Source: DASXYG01 sp036502625
Lineage (GTDB): Bacteria; Actinomycetota; Actinomycetes; Streptosporangiales; Streptosporangiaceae
DNA length: 64,000 bases
Direction: 5' to 3'
Assembly: GCA_036502625.1 (NCBI GenBank)
Contig: DASXYG010000089.1
Location: forward strand, 11,190-75,189
Under the pieces are notes generated by a model. That model saw only the letters and a list, made by a program, of their open reading frames with translations. It did no database searches and was not told the DNA's origin. The stretch's first letter is position 1; the number at the start of each line of letters is the position of its first letter. This document shows positions 54,872-62,965 of the stretch, one piece after another. The position numbers and the translations under genes were made by a program.

Positions 54872-56779
54872 ATGGCCGGGCGGATACGTGACGAAGACCT
54901 GCGGATCGTGCGCGAGCGGTCGCCGGTCGACGAGGTGATCGGGGAGTACATCCAGCTCCGCAACGCGGGCGGGGGTTCGCTGAAGGGCCTGTGCCCCTTC
55001 CACGACGAGAAGTCCCCGTCGTTCAACGTCACCCCCGCGCGCGGGCTTTGGTACTGCTTCGGCTGCTCAGAGGGCGGCGACGTCATCTCGTTCGTGCAGA
55101 AGATCGACCACGTGTCGTTCACCGACGCGGTGGAGCACCTCGCGGCCCGCGCCGGCGTGCAGTTGCAGTACGAGGAGGGCGGCTACGTACCGGGCCGCGA
55201 CCGCAGCGAGCGTACGCGCCTCGTGGCGGCCAACCGGGCGGCAGCGGAGTTCTACGCCGAGCAGCTCGCCACCCCCGCCGCCGAGATCGGCCGCCGGTTC
55301 CTCGCCGAGCGCGGCTTCGAGCGGGCCGACGCCGAGCGCTTCGGGGTCGGCTACGCCCCCGCCGAGTGGGAGGCGCTGGTCCGCCACCTGCGCGGCCGCG
55401 GCTTCACCGACCAGGAACTGGTGCGCAGCGGGCTGGCGAAGGAGGGCCGCCGCGGGCCGATGGACCGCTTCCGCGGGCGCCTGATGTGGCCCATCCGCGA
55501 GCTGTCCGGCGACGTGATCGCGTTCGGCGCGCGGCGCCTCGCCGAGAACGACGACGGCCCGAAGTACCTCAACACCCCCGAGACGCCGCTGTTCCACAAG
55601 GGCTCGGTGCTCTACGGCGCCGACCTGGCGAAGAAGGAGATCGCGCGCGGCCGCCAGGCGGTCATCGTCGAGGGCTACACCGACGTCATGGCCTGCCACC
55701 TCGCCGGCGTGCCCACCGCCGTGGCCACCTGCGGCACGTCCTTCGGCGACGACCACATCAAGATCCTCCGCCGCCTGCTGATGGACTCCGGTGAGCTGCG
55801 CGGCGAGGTGATCTTCACGTTCGACGGCGACTCCGCGGGCCAGCGCGCCGCCCTGCGCGCGTTCGCCGACGAGCAGAAGTTCGTCACGCAGACCTTCGTG
55901 GCCGTCCAGCGCGACGGCCTTGACCCGTGCGACCTGCGCATCAAGCAGGGCGACGCGGCCGTGCGCGACCTCGTGGCATCCCGCACCCCGCTGTTCGAGT
56001 TCGCCGTGCGCGAGGTCATGAGCCGCTACGACCTCGACACCGCCGAGGGCCAGATCGCCGCGCTCGACGCCGCGGCCCCGATCGTCGCGTCGATCAAGGA
56101 CCGCGGCATCCGCCAGCGCTACGCCGTGAACCTCGACCGCTGGCTCGGCATCATGGACGAGCGCTTCGTGCTGCGCCGCATCTCCGACCACGCCAAGCGG
56201 CGCGCCCAGGGCGAGGCCGGCGACCGTACGCGGCCGGCGCGCGAGGGCGAGCGCCCGCGTGCCGCGCCCGAGGGCGGAGGGGCGCCGCAGAAGCCGCCGG
56301 AGCCGCAGGTCCACCCGGTGGTCGCGCAGGTCGAGGGCGAGCTGCTGAAGCTGGCCATCCAGCGGCCGGGGCTCGCCGGCCCGGCGTTCGACGCCGTGCC
56401 CCCCACCGCGTACAGCCACCCGCCGCACATCGCGATCCGTACGCTCATCGCCGAGTGCGGCGGCGTCACGGCGGCGGCCGGCAACTGGGTCGATGTCCTG
56501 CGCGACCGCGCCACCGACGAACCCGTACGCGACCTGGTCACGCGCTATGCCGTGGAGCCGTCCCGCACCGACGGCGAGCCCGGCGAGCGGTACGCCGCGT
56601 CGCTCCTTGCCCGGCTCAGGGAGATCCCGCTGAGCCGCGAGCTCGCGTCCGCGAAAGGCGCCCTGCAGCGGCTCAATCCGGTGGATAATCCTGATGAGTA
56701 CAACGCGCAGTTCGCCCGCTTGATCGCTCTTGAACAGGAGCTTCGCGCCGTCCGGGAGCAGGGGATCGGCGCGCTATAG
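54872..56779 (+). CDS. dnaG: DNA primase
   Basis: A 635-residue protein. The zinc finger has Cys41, His44, Cys62 and Cys65 (CPFHDEKSPSFNV, WYCFGC). The catalytic core has the TOPRIM motif VIVEGYTDVMACH and FTFDGDSAGQRAALRAF, and the C-terminal DnaB-binding helical domain ends in EYNAQFARLIALEQELR. It synthesises RNA primers for replication. ATG 54872 is the start. A Pro/Arg linker near residue 450 separates core and helicase-binding domain. A sigma factor gene follows 38 bases downstream, echoing the rpsU-dnaG-rpoD macromolecular synthesis operon. Confidence 0.97.
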   Translation: MAGRIRDEDLRIVRERSPVDEVIGEYIQLRNAGGGSLKGLCPFHDEKSPSFNVTPARGLWYCFGCSEGGDVISFVQKIDHVSFTDAVEHLAARAGVQLQYEEGGYVPGRDRSERTRLVAANRAAAEFYAEQLATPAAEIGRRFLAERGFERADAERFGVGYAPAEWEALVRHLRGRGFTDQELVRSGLAKEGRRGPMDRFRGRLMWPIRELSGDVIAFGARRLAENDDGPKYLNTPETPLFHKGSVLYGADLAKKEIARGRQAVIVEGYTDVMACHLAGVPTAVATCGTSFGDDHIKILRRLLMDSGELRGEVIFTFDGDSAGQRAALRAFADEQKFVTQTFVAVQRDGLDPCDLRIKQGDAAVRDLVASRTPLFEFAVREVMSRYDLDTAEGQIAALDAAAPIVASIKDRGIRQRYAVNLDRWLGIMDERFVLRRISDHAKRRAQGEAGDRTRPAREGERPRAAPEGGGAPQKPPEPQVHPVVAQVEGELLKLAIQRPGLAGPAFDAVPPTAYSHPPHIAIRTLIAECGGVTAAAGNWVDVLRDRATDEPVRDLVTRYAVEPSRTDGEPGERYAASLLARLREIPLSRELASAKGALQRLNPVDNPDEYNAQFARLIALEQELRAVREQGIGAL

Positions 56780-56817
56780 CCCTGGGGTGAGAAAAATGGG
56801 TCCCCCTACAACCCGGG

Positions 56818-57996
56818 TTGTTGACGCAGACTGTCACCGTGGGCCCTACGGTGCTGCCGACAGAGACTCTGCCGCCGACCCAGGTTGCGGACCTCGTCGC
56901 GCGTGGCCGGGAGCGGGGCGGTGTCACCGTTGACGACGTCGCTGCTGCTCTTGAACGTTCCGAATTGTCGGCCGACGCCATGGACGGCGTCGTGCAGGTC
57001 CTCGCGGAACAGGGGGTAGAGGTTCTCGACTTCCAGGGGGCGGAAGCCGAAGAACTGCCGCGGGTCGCCGACAACGGGAAACGTGCGCCAACGAGCGACC
57101 TTGTCCGAATTTACCTGCGTGAGATCGGCCGAGTCCCACTGCTAACGGCCGAAGACGAAGTAGAACTCGCCAAATCAATCGAGGCCGGCCTGTTCGCCAC
57201 GGAGAAATTGCAACTGGCGGACGGCACGGTTCCTCACGAGCTGACCCCCGACCTCGAACAGCTCGTCCGTGATGGGCGGCGGGCCAAACAGCGCCTCATC
57301 GAGGCGAACCTGCGCCTCGTGGTGTCGATCGCGAAACGGTACGTCGGCCGGGGGATGCTGTTCCTCGACCTCATCCAGGAGGGCAACCTCGGGCTGATCC
57401 GCGCCGTCGAGAAGTTCGACTACACCAAGGGATACAAGTTCTCCACGTACGCGACCTGGTGGATCAGGCAGGCGATCACGAGGGCGATCGCCGACCAGGC
57501 GCGCACCATCCGCATTCCGGTGCACATGGTGGAGACCATCAACAAGCTCGTACGCGTGCAACGCCAGCTCCACCAGGACCTCGGCCGGGAACCGTCCCCG
57601 GCGGAGATCGGCGCGGAGATGGCGCTGCCGCCCGACCGCGTCGTGGAGATCCAGCGGATCGCGCTCGAACCGGTCTCGCTGCAGTCGCCCATCGGTGAAG
57701 AAGACTCCAACCTGGGCGACTTCATCGAGGACGGCGACGCCGTGGTGCCGATCGAGGCCACGGCGTTCATCATGTTGCAGGATCAGATGGGGGAGATCCT
57801 GGAGTCCCTGTCCGAGCGGGAGCAGCGCATCATCCAGTTGCGCTTCGGCCTGACCGACGGCCACCCGCGCACCCTCGAGGAGGTCGGCCGGGAGTTCGGC
57901 GTGACCCGCGAACGCATCCGGCAGATCGAGTCGAAGACCCTCGCCAAGCTGCGCCACCCCTCGCGCGCGCAGATGCTGCGCGACTACCTCGAATGA
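56818..57996 (+). CDS. Principal-type sigma-70 factor (RpoD/SigA/HrdB-like)
   Basis: A 392-residue sigma factor. Region 1.1-like part: DDVAAALERSELSADAMDGVVQVLAEQGVEV. Region 1.2 has SDLVRIYLREIGRVPLLTAEDEVELAK, region 2 has LIQEGNLGLIRAVEKFDYTKGYKFSTYATWWIRQAITRAI, then region 3 (IRIPVHMVETINKL), and region 4 ends GVTRERIRQIESKTLAKLRH. Full regions 1.2-4.2 mark a group 1 or 2 factor. An in-frame TGA at 56788 and no ATG or GTG before make TTG 56818 (or 56821) the first possible start. The short N-terminus lacks the long Lys/Ala tract of Streptomyces HrdB, so a group 2 paralogue cannot be excluded. Confidence 0.9.
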   Translation: MLTQTVTVGPTVLPTETLPPTQVADLVARGRERGGVTVDDVAAALERSELSADAMDGVVQVLAEQGVEVLDFQGAEAEELPRVADNGKRAPTSDLVRIYLREIGRVPLLTAEDEVELAKSIEAGLFATEKLQLADGTVPHELTPDLEQLVRDGRRAKQRLIEANLRLVVSIAKRYVGRGMLFLDLIQEGNLGLIRAVEKFDYTKGYKFSTYATWWIRQAITRAIADQARTIRIPVHMVETINKLVRVQRQLHQDLGREPSPAEIGAEMALPPDRVVEIQRIALEPVSLQSPIGEEDSNLGDFIEDGDAVVPIEATAFIMLQDQMGEILESLSEREQRIIQLRFGLTDGHPRTLEEVGREFGVTRERIRQIESKTLAKLRHPSRAQMLRDYLE

Positions 57997-58039
57997 CCAC
58001 CTGATCCGTCCGGCCGGGCGGGCCCGATACCGTGAACCC

Positions 58040-58528
58040 ATGCGCTGGTTGTCACGGATCGGCCCGCCCGAATCAGTACGCGAGCTGCGCCCCCGCGGCG
58101 AACGCCTGCTGGCGTACGCCTTCACCGCGGACGACGCGCCGGTCATCGCCACCGACCGCGCCCTGGTGTACCGCGACGGGTCGCGTACGGTCCGGCTCGG
58201 ATGGGCCGGCATCGAGCACGTCCTCTGGCGCGACAACCGGCTGGCGGTGCGCGAGAACGGCGCCGACGGCGCCACCCACACCCTGGACCTCCCCGAGCCG
58301 GGCCGCCTCACCGACATCGTCTACGACCGCGTCACGGCCTCGATCCTCATCAGCAAGCACACCCCGCTGCGCGGCGACCTCGGCGTGCGCGTGGTAGCCC
58401 GCCGTGAGCCCCGCAGCACCGAGGTCACCTGGCACATCCGCTTCGACGACGGCCTCGACCCCACGGACCCATCCCTCACCGAGGCCGCCGACCGCTTCCT
58501 GGCCGACACCCGCGCGGCGTTCATGTAG
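58040..58528 (+). CDS. Hypothetical soluble protein
   Basis: A 162-residue protein from ATG 58040, 43 bases after the sigma gene. I do not recognise it by name. The N-terminal half has the rhythm of a small beta-sandwich/PH-like fold (RLLAYAFTADDAPVIATDRALVYRDG, RLGWAGIEHVLWRDNRLAV), and the C-terminal half contains ITSKHTP-like ILISKHTPLRGDLGVRVVARR with a final helix ADRFLADTRAAF. No membrane segment, signal or catalytic motif. Similar proteins sit after dnaG/sigma in related actinomycetes, which makes the frame credible. Confidence 0.7.
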   Translation: MRWLSRIGPPESVRELRPRGERLLAYAFTADDAPVIATDRALVYRDGSRTVRLGWAGIEHVLWRDNRLAVRENGADGATHTLDLPEPGRLTDIVYDRVTASILISKHTPLRGDLGVRVVARREPRSTEVTWHIRFDDGLDPTDPSLTEAADRFLADTRAAFM

Positions 58529-58570
58529 GGAAGAGGCGGCTGGTCAACGGGGGACGCAGCCGTACGTGCG

Positions 58571-58843
58571 TCAGCGGGGGGCGGATCCGTTGAGGTGGTC
58601 GTACGCGACCGTCTGCTCGGCGTCGCGGCGGGGGAGGCGCAGCTTCTCGGCGGCCTTGTCGCGCGCGGCGCCCGCGAGCCCCGCGGCCTGCTGCTGCACC
58701 ACACCGGCCGCCGCCTGCACGGCCGGGCTGTCGGCCGCCCGCCGCGCCGCGCGCTTGATCTGCTCGTACCGCTCACGCCCCGCACGGGCGCCAAGTACGT
58801 ATCCGACCGCGAGCCCGGCGGCGAACGTCACGCGATAGCGCAT
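58571..58843 (-). CDS. Small membrane-anchored YtxH-like protein
   Basis: A 90-residue protein from ATG 58843 with GAGGAGGG upstream. The first residues MRYRVTFAAGLAVGYVLGARAGRERYEQIKRAAR form a short glycine-rich helix with the GxxxGxxAGRxRYE motif typical of actinobacterial YtxH-type membrane proteins. An amphipathic, Ala/Gln-rich helix follows (QAAAGVVQQQAAGLAGAAR), then a basic end. Function unknown. It is convergent to the hypothetical gene at 58040 and divergent from tRNA-Asn. Confidence 0.8.
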   Translation of the reverse strand: MRYRVTFAAGLAVGYVLGARAGRERYEQIKRAARRAADSPAVQAAAGVVQQQAAGLAGAARDKAAEKLRLPRRDAEQTVAYDHLNGSAPR

Positions 58844-59014
58844 CTGGCCCTCCTCGGCCTCGACAACCGGCCGCACCCCGACGGCCGCCGTTCCTCACCC
58901 GAACCTACCGCCCATACGGTGCCCGACCACCGTAGGCATCGTGCGCGGAGGGGTCCGCGGGTGCGCTAACCTAGTGCGCGTCGGTACGGCCGCACCCCGG
59001 CCCGCGAACCGCGA

Positions 59015-59087
59015 TCCCGCGTAGCTCAATTGGCAGAGCAGCCGGCTGTTAACCGGCAGGTTACTGGTTCGAGTCCAGTCGCGGGAG
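59015..59087 (+). tRNA. tRNA-Asn (anticodon GTT)
   Basis: A complete cloverleaf: acceptor tcccgcg (59015-59021) pairs with cgcggga (59080-59086), discriminator G at 59087. The D arm starts gctc at 59024, the anticodon stem is gccgg/ccggc with loop ctgttaa (anticodon GTT, 59048-59050), and the T arm is actgg-ttcgagt-ccagt (59063-59079). No CCA is encoded. A TAACCT -10-like box lies at 58967-58972. Confidence 0.97.
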
Positions 59088-59102
59088 CTGTCATTCGTCC
59101 TC

Positions 59103-59134
59103 GAGCCACTCCGTCCATCGGGGTGGCTCTTCTT
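59103..59134 (+). terminator. Terminator of tRNA-Asn
   Basis: gagccactcc (59103-59112) pairs with 59120-59129 over 10 bp (one U-G) with a 7-base loop, followed by ttctt. It lies 15 bases after the tRNA and isolates it from the following operon. Confidence 0.8.
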
Positions 59135-59220
59135 CGCTTCGTGCGCCCTTGCCGTCATTGCCTGCCAAGGGGTGAAATGTTATCATTCTGGCTAATATTG
59201 ACCGAAAGGTGGCGTGCGGC

Positions 59221-60039
59221 GTGGCCGAAATCGCTGGAAACGATATTCGCGTCAGCGTCCTCGGCTGTTGGGCACACTCGGCCGCCGGTCCGACGACATC
59301 ATTTCTCCTGAACACCGATTCGAGCACCATTGTTCTCGATGTGGGCTGCGACCCCATTGGGAACATGCGCCGCCTGAATATCGACCCGACCGCAGTGAAC
59401 GTGGTCTATATCTCGCACCTGCATTCCGACCACGTGAGCGGGCTCGCGAACTTCATTTTCACGCGCCAGCTAATCGGAAGAGCTGCGAGTGGCACGCTCG
59501 CACCGTTGGCCGTCGTGGCTCACTCGTCGATCATCGGCGGCGCGCGCGAGCTTGTGGCCATCCAATACCCTGAACGCACCTTCGCCGTCGACTGGACACC
59601 AGTGGAAGTCGGCGAACCTCACGCCATAGGCGAAGACGTATCGATCAACGTATTTGCGAACACCCATACCGTGCCCTGTTTCGGCTCGTTTGTGGGATTC
59701 GTCGGCGGCCGGTCCGTGGCCTTCACGTCGGACACCGCCCCCACGCCTGGCCACGCCGAAATCCTCAACGAATGCGACCTCCTGATCGGCGAGTGCTTCG
59801 GAACAGCGAGCGAATGCGGGCCGAATATCCATGATCGTGGCCACAGCACCGCCGAAGACCTGGCGGCCCTTGTCGGAGAGGTGGGACCCCGCTACTTGAT
59901 TCCGTTCCATTTCGGTGAGAAGTACGCTGACACTGCGAGTCGCGGGAAGTTGTTGTCGACATGTGCGGGCACCACGGGAACGACCGTGATCGACCCGGTC
60001 GGCCAGGGCAGTGTCGTCCTCGGGGGAAACCGGACGTGA
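59221..60039 (+). CDS. Metallo-beta-lactamase-fold hydrolase (RNase Z-like subgroup)
   Basis: A 272-residue protein. GTG 59221 is preceded by AAAGGTGG at 8 bases; GTG 59209 in frame lies inside that site. VLGCWAHSAAGPTTSFLL and ISHLHSDHVSGLANFIF (HLHSDH at residues 66-71) give the metal site; further ligands are in AFTSDTAPT, the IHDRGHST segment, and LIPFHFGEKY. The layout is of the RNase Z/arylsulfatase-like branch, but the substrate may be any phosphodiester or ester. First gene of a five-gene operon with more A/T-ending codons (GAT ATT, AAT, TTT) than the flanking genome. Likely cytoplasmic; no signal peptide. Confidence 0.8.
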   Translation: MAEIAGNDIRVSVLGCWAHSAAGPTTSFLLNTDSSTIVLDVGCDPIGNMRRLNIDPTAVNVVYISHLHSDHVSGLANFIFTRQLIGRAASGTLAPLAVVAHSSIIGGARELVAIQYPERTFAVDWTPVEVGEPHAIGEDVSINVFANTHTVPCFGSFVGFVGGRSVAFTSDTAPTPGHAEILNECDLLIGECFGTASECGPNIHDRGHSTAEDLAALVGEVGPRYLIPFHFGEKYADTASRGKLLSTCAGTTGTTVIDPVGQGSVVLGGNRT

Positions 60040-60057
60040 GCGGCTAGGGAGGTCCCA

Positions 60058-61074
60058 TTGCTATGGGTAGGGGGCGCCTTCTCAGGAATCGGCGCCGTCT
60101 TGCTCGGGCTGGCCGTGACCGCGATATTCACATTAGCGGGAATGTGGGCGGCCTCGTCGGCCTTCGAAGTCGGCGGCAGGGTGCATCTGCTACTGGCCGC
60201 GGGCTACCTTCCCCTGCTGCCGGTCATCGCGGACGTGCTGCCCCGGAAGATCACGCCGACGCCCTTGGTCGCGTACGTCCTGCTCGCCCTCGCCTGTGTT
60301 TGGGCGCTGTCTGTGCATCTCGGGGTCGTGTTCACCGTTCACGCCCGTAAGACCGCCGGGCGGGCGGCGTCGGCAGTCACGATCGAGGGCGCGACCCCCG
60401 CAGAGGTCCTCACGTTCACCTCGACGGAGAAGTACCACCAGGCGGTCACCGAGTTGGAGCGCCGGGGGAACGATTTCCGCTACGTACAGAACCGGATTGC
60501 TCCATACTTCCTGCCGGCCGCGGCCGTGGAACACGTGGCGCGGCTCAGGTTCGGCGACGGGGACGCGCAGCGCGGGCACTACATCGAAAGCCAGAGGAAC
60601 CGTCGCACCGCGTTCTTCGAGCTGATCGGCCGCGGTGCGACGGTCCGTGAGATCTATCCACGCGAGCGGATCCTCCGCTACGCGCAGACTGGCACCCACA
60701 CCGGAGAACTCTGGCCGCTCACGCCGCAGCTTATGGAGCAACTGCTGCTGGAATGGAAGGACGCGATTCAGCGGTTCGACAATTATCATATCGCGATCGC
60801 CGATGAATCGATTCCGATGAAGTATCATGTCATCGACGAAAATGTGATCGTCTTGCATGAGCCCATCGGGCGAGGAGATTCACACCGACTCAATTCCATG
60901 TTCGCGATCGACGCGGCTGTCGGTAAGCGTTTCGCGGATGACTTCGACCTGGTGTGGAGCCTGATCGATCCCTGTTGGCGCGACCCCGATCAGCTCGGCC
61001 GCTGGATCGATGAGGAACTGATCCCGCTCGCGAGGAAGCGGTTGAGGCAGAAGAAGCGCGCCAGACCCGTCTAG
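60058..61074 (+). CDS. Membrane protein with three helices and unknown cytoplasmic domain
   Basis: A 338-residue protein from TTG 60058 with GGGAGGT upstream. Three hydrophobic segments occupy residues about 3-36, 42-61 and 69-94. The remaining 240 residues are soluble: TSTEKYHQAVTELERRGNDF, GHYIESQRNRRTAFFELIGRGATVREIYPRERI, LLEWKDAIQRFDNYHIAIAD, and DDFDLVWSLIDPCWRDPDQL. The 'reiYPRERI ... W ... NYHIAIAD' part faintly resembles sensor/effector domains fused to actinomycete regulators, but I cannot name it. It has no CDP-alcohol phosphotransferase motif. A TTA leucine codon lies at 60133-60135, in the first helix. It lies between the hydrolase and nucleotidyltransferase genes. Confidence 0.65.
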   Translation: MLWVGGAFSGIGAVLLGLAVTAIFTLAGMWAASSAFEVGGRVHLLLAAGYLPLLPVIADVLPRKITPTPLVAYVLLALACVWALSVHLGVVFTVHARKTAGRAASAVTIEGATPAEVLTFTSTEKYHQAVTELERRGNDFRYVQNRIAPYFLPAAAVEHVARLRFGDGDAQRGHYIESQRNRRTAFFELIGRGATVREIYPRERILRYAQTGTHTGELWPLTPQLMEQLLLEWKDAIQRFDNYHIAIADESIPMKYHVIDENVIVLHEPIGRGDSHRLNSMFAIDAAVGKRFADDFDLVWSLIDPCWRDPDQLGRWIDEELIPLARKRLRQKKRARPV

Positions 61075-61084
61075 GAGGTCGTGA

Positions 61085-61816
61085 ATGACGGTCGGTGGAA
61101 TCATGGCCGGCGGATTCGGTACACGATTGCAGGGTGCGCACGGCTCGAAGCCACTCATGCGCGTCGGCGGGCATTCGTTGCTCTCGCACGTTCTTGACCA
61201 GTTCTGCGGCGCTGGCGTCGATCGCGTCATCGTCGAGACCCGGGAGACGGATCATGAACTGCTCGATGTGATCCGTGCGGGGCGGTGGCCGGGCCTGCAA
61301 CTGGACGTCGTTCACGCGCCCGAGCGGATGGGCACTGGCTTCTCCGTCCGCGAGATCCTCGGCGCGGCCGGCACCGAGCCCGTCCTCCTCTCGACGGTCG
61401 ACACCATCGCCCCGCCGGGCGCGTACGCGCAGCTCAGGAAATTCGCGGAGCAGAACAGCGACGCGCTGGACATCGCGGTCCTGGCGACGACATTCATCCA
61501 CGACGAAACGCCCATCTGGGTCCACGTCGGCCCGGACACCCGTACCGTCACGGACTTCGGAAAGCTCATCGACCCGGCGCCGCTTTGTTTCGGGAACGTT
61601 CGATGGCTGTCCGCTGTGGCGGTGGAGGCGTGTCTGAGCCAGCCGCGGCACCGCCCTACTGCCGAGGCCAAGAGGGACACCGAGCTGATGCGGGACATCC
61701 TCGCGATGCTTCCCGGACGCGTCGCGCAGCTGACCATCGACCCGATATTCGACGTCGACACACCGGATGACGCCCTGCTCGCGGAGCAGTGGCTCAACTC
61801 ACATAGGGGTGGTTGA
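61085..61816 (+). CDS. MobA-like nucleotidyltransferase
   Basis: A 243-residue protein from ATG 61085 with a perfect AGGAGGT 6 bases upstream that overlaps the previous stop. IMAGGFGTRLQGAHGSKPLM (residues 6-25) is the NTP-binding signature LxGGxGTRL-KPL. VLLSTVDTIAPPGAY carries the metal-binding Asp, and IFDVDTPDD ends the core. The family includes sugar-1-phosphate, MobA and inositol-1-phosphate cytidylyl transferases. The inositol-phosphate synthase gene 3 bases downstream suggests inositol- or cyclitol-phosphate as acceptor, which is inference; guanylyl or uridylyl transfer to a sugar is also possible. Confidence 0.8.
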   Translation: MTVGGIMAGGFGTRLQGAHGSKPLMRVGGHSLLSHVLDQFCGAGVDRVIVETRETDHELLDVIRAGRWPGLQLDVVHAPERMGTGFSVREILGAAGTEPVLLSTVDTIAPPGAYAQLRKFAEQNSDALDIAVLATTFIHDETPIWVHVGPDTRTVTDFGKLIDPAPLCFGNVRWLSAVAVEACLSQPRHRPTAEAKRDTELMRDILAMLPGRVAQLTIDPIFDVDTPDDALLAEQWLNSHRGG

Positions 61817-61819
61817 TCC

Positions 61820-62965
61820 ATGACGGCGGGGAGATCGACGGGACTCCTTCTGGTGGGAGCAAACGGGTTGACCGCGTCGGCCGTGTTCGCCGGGCTAACC
61901 GCGATGCGCCGGGGCGTCGTCAAAGAGCGGTTCGGCGTGACCAGCCATCCGGCGTTCTCGGCGCTGAAGCTTCCATCGGCCGCAGACTTCGTCCTCGGCG
62001 GATGGGACTTCTTCGACCGGCCCCTCTACGAGACCCTGAAGATCAACGCACATCTGCCCGACCACATCACACGAAGCTGCGAGGACGCGCAGGTCCATCT
62101 CATGCCTGCCGTTACGTCCGCCCTCGACCACCCGGCGCCAGAGGGGGCACCGAATGTTCGTCGGCCGGCCCGCCTGGACGACGCGAGCCGGATCGTCGCG
62201 GATGACATACGCGCGTTCCGTGAGCGAAGCGGTACCGAACGGGTGGTCGTCGTCTACCTGGGCTCTCCGTCGAGGAAACCGCGTGCGGGCTTCGCGGACC
62301 AGGACCTCTCGGGGCCGGCCGACGAGTTCCCCGGTTCCGTGGCCTACGCCCTCGGCTCGGTGCACGCCAACGCCGACTTCGTCGACTTCACCCCGAGCTT
62401 CACCCTGGAGTACCGGCGGCTCAATGCCGTCGCCCGGGAATGGGGCGTCCAGCTCTCCGGCAGAGACGGTAGTACGGGTCAGACGATGCTCAAGGTGGCC
62501 CTCGCCGAACTATTCGGCCGGCGTGGTCTGTCCCTGTCGAGCTGGTATTCGACGAACCTGATCGGCAACCACGACGGCCTGGTGCTGAGCGAGCCCGAGT
62601 ACGGTGTCGCCAAGGTGGCGGACAAGACCGAGGCGATCAGCCTGGACCGCGCGCACAACGCGGTCGACATCAGGTACCTCCCGGAGTGGGGCGACCGGAA
62701 GGAGTCCTGGGACGCCGCCGAGGTCCGATCGTGGCTCGGTGGGGAGGTGTCCGTCCGAGTCAACTGGCGCGGCTCCGACTCCGAGTTGGCCGCGCCTTTG
62801 GTCGTGGATCTGGCGCGGCTGTTGTCCGCGGGCCCGCGCCGTAGCGGCTTCCGTCCGGAGCTCGGCTTCTTTTTCAAGCGGCCGTTCGAACGTGAGGACA
62901 CCACGCTCTCCGAGCGGTGGTACGAATTGGTCCGGTGTTTCGGAGACGTCGAACGTGCCGCCTAG
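61820..62965 (+). CDS. myo-Inositol-1-phosphate synthase homologue
   Basis: A 381-residue protein. The NAD-binding start GLLLVGANGLTASAVFAG, AYALGSVHANADFVDFTPS, SGRDGSTGQTMLKVALAELF, SWYSTNLIGNHDG and GSDSELAAPLVVDLARLL follow the conserved blocks of inositol-3-phosphate synthases of the actinobacterial/archaeal branch, including the catalytic Lys in TGQTMLK (near residue 224). It would convert glucose-6-phosphate to inositol phosphate through an NAD-bound ketone. The normal GxGGxNG loop is here VGANG, so it is a divergent member. It is coupled to the nucleotidyltransferase by a 3-base gap and overlaps the HAD gene by 11 bases. Confidence 0.85.
   Translation: MTAGRSTGLLLVGANGLTASAVFAGLTAMRRGVVKERFGVTSHPAFSALKLPSAADFVLGGWDFFDRPLYETLKINAHLPDHITRSCEDAQVHLMPAVTSALDHPAPEGAPNVRRPARLDDASRIVADDIRAFRERSGTERVVVVYLGSPSRKPRAGFADQDLSGPADEFPGSVAYALGSVHANADFVDFTPSFTLEYRRLNAVAREWGVQLSGRDGSTGQTMLKVALAELFGRRGLSLSSWYSTNLIGNHDGLVLSEPEYGVAKVADKTEAISLDRAHNAVDIRYLPEWGDRKESWDAAEVRSWLGGEVSVRVNWRGSDSELAAPLVVDLARLLSAGPRRSGFRPELGFFFKRPFEREDTTLSERWYELVRCFGDVERAA

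Noticed and set aside
56821..56850. TTGACG followed by TACGGT as a promoter at the sigma gene start
   Set aside because: Spacing is 20 bases, and it would transcribe from within the coding region; the TTG codons explain the match.
59077..59947. Ten-base match (agtcgcggga) between the tRNA-Asn 3' end and 59938-59947 as attL/attR
   Set aside because: Too short, lies inside the MBL gene and not at an island border; expected by chance in such DNA.
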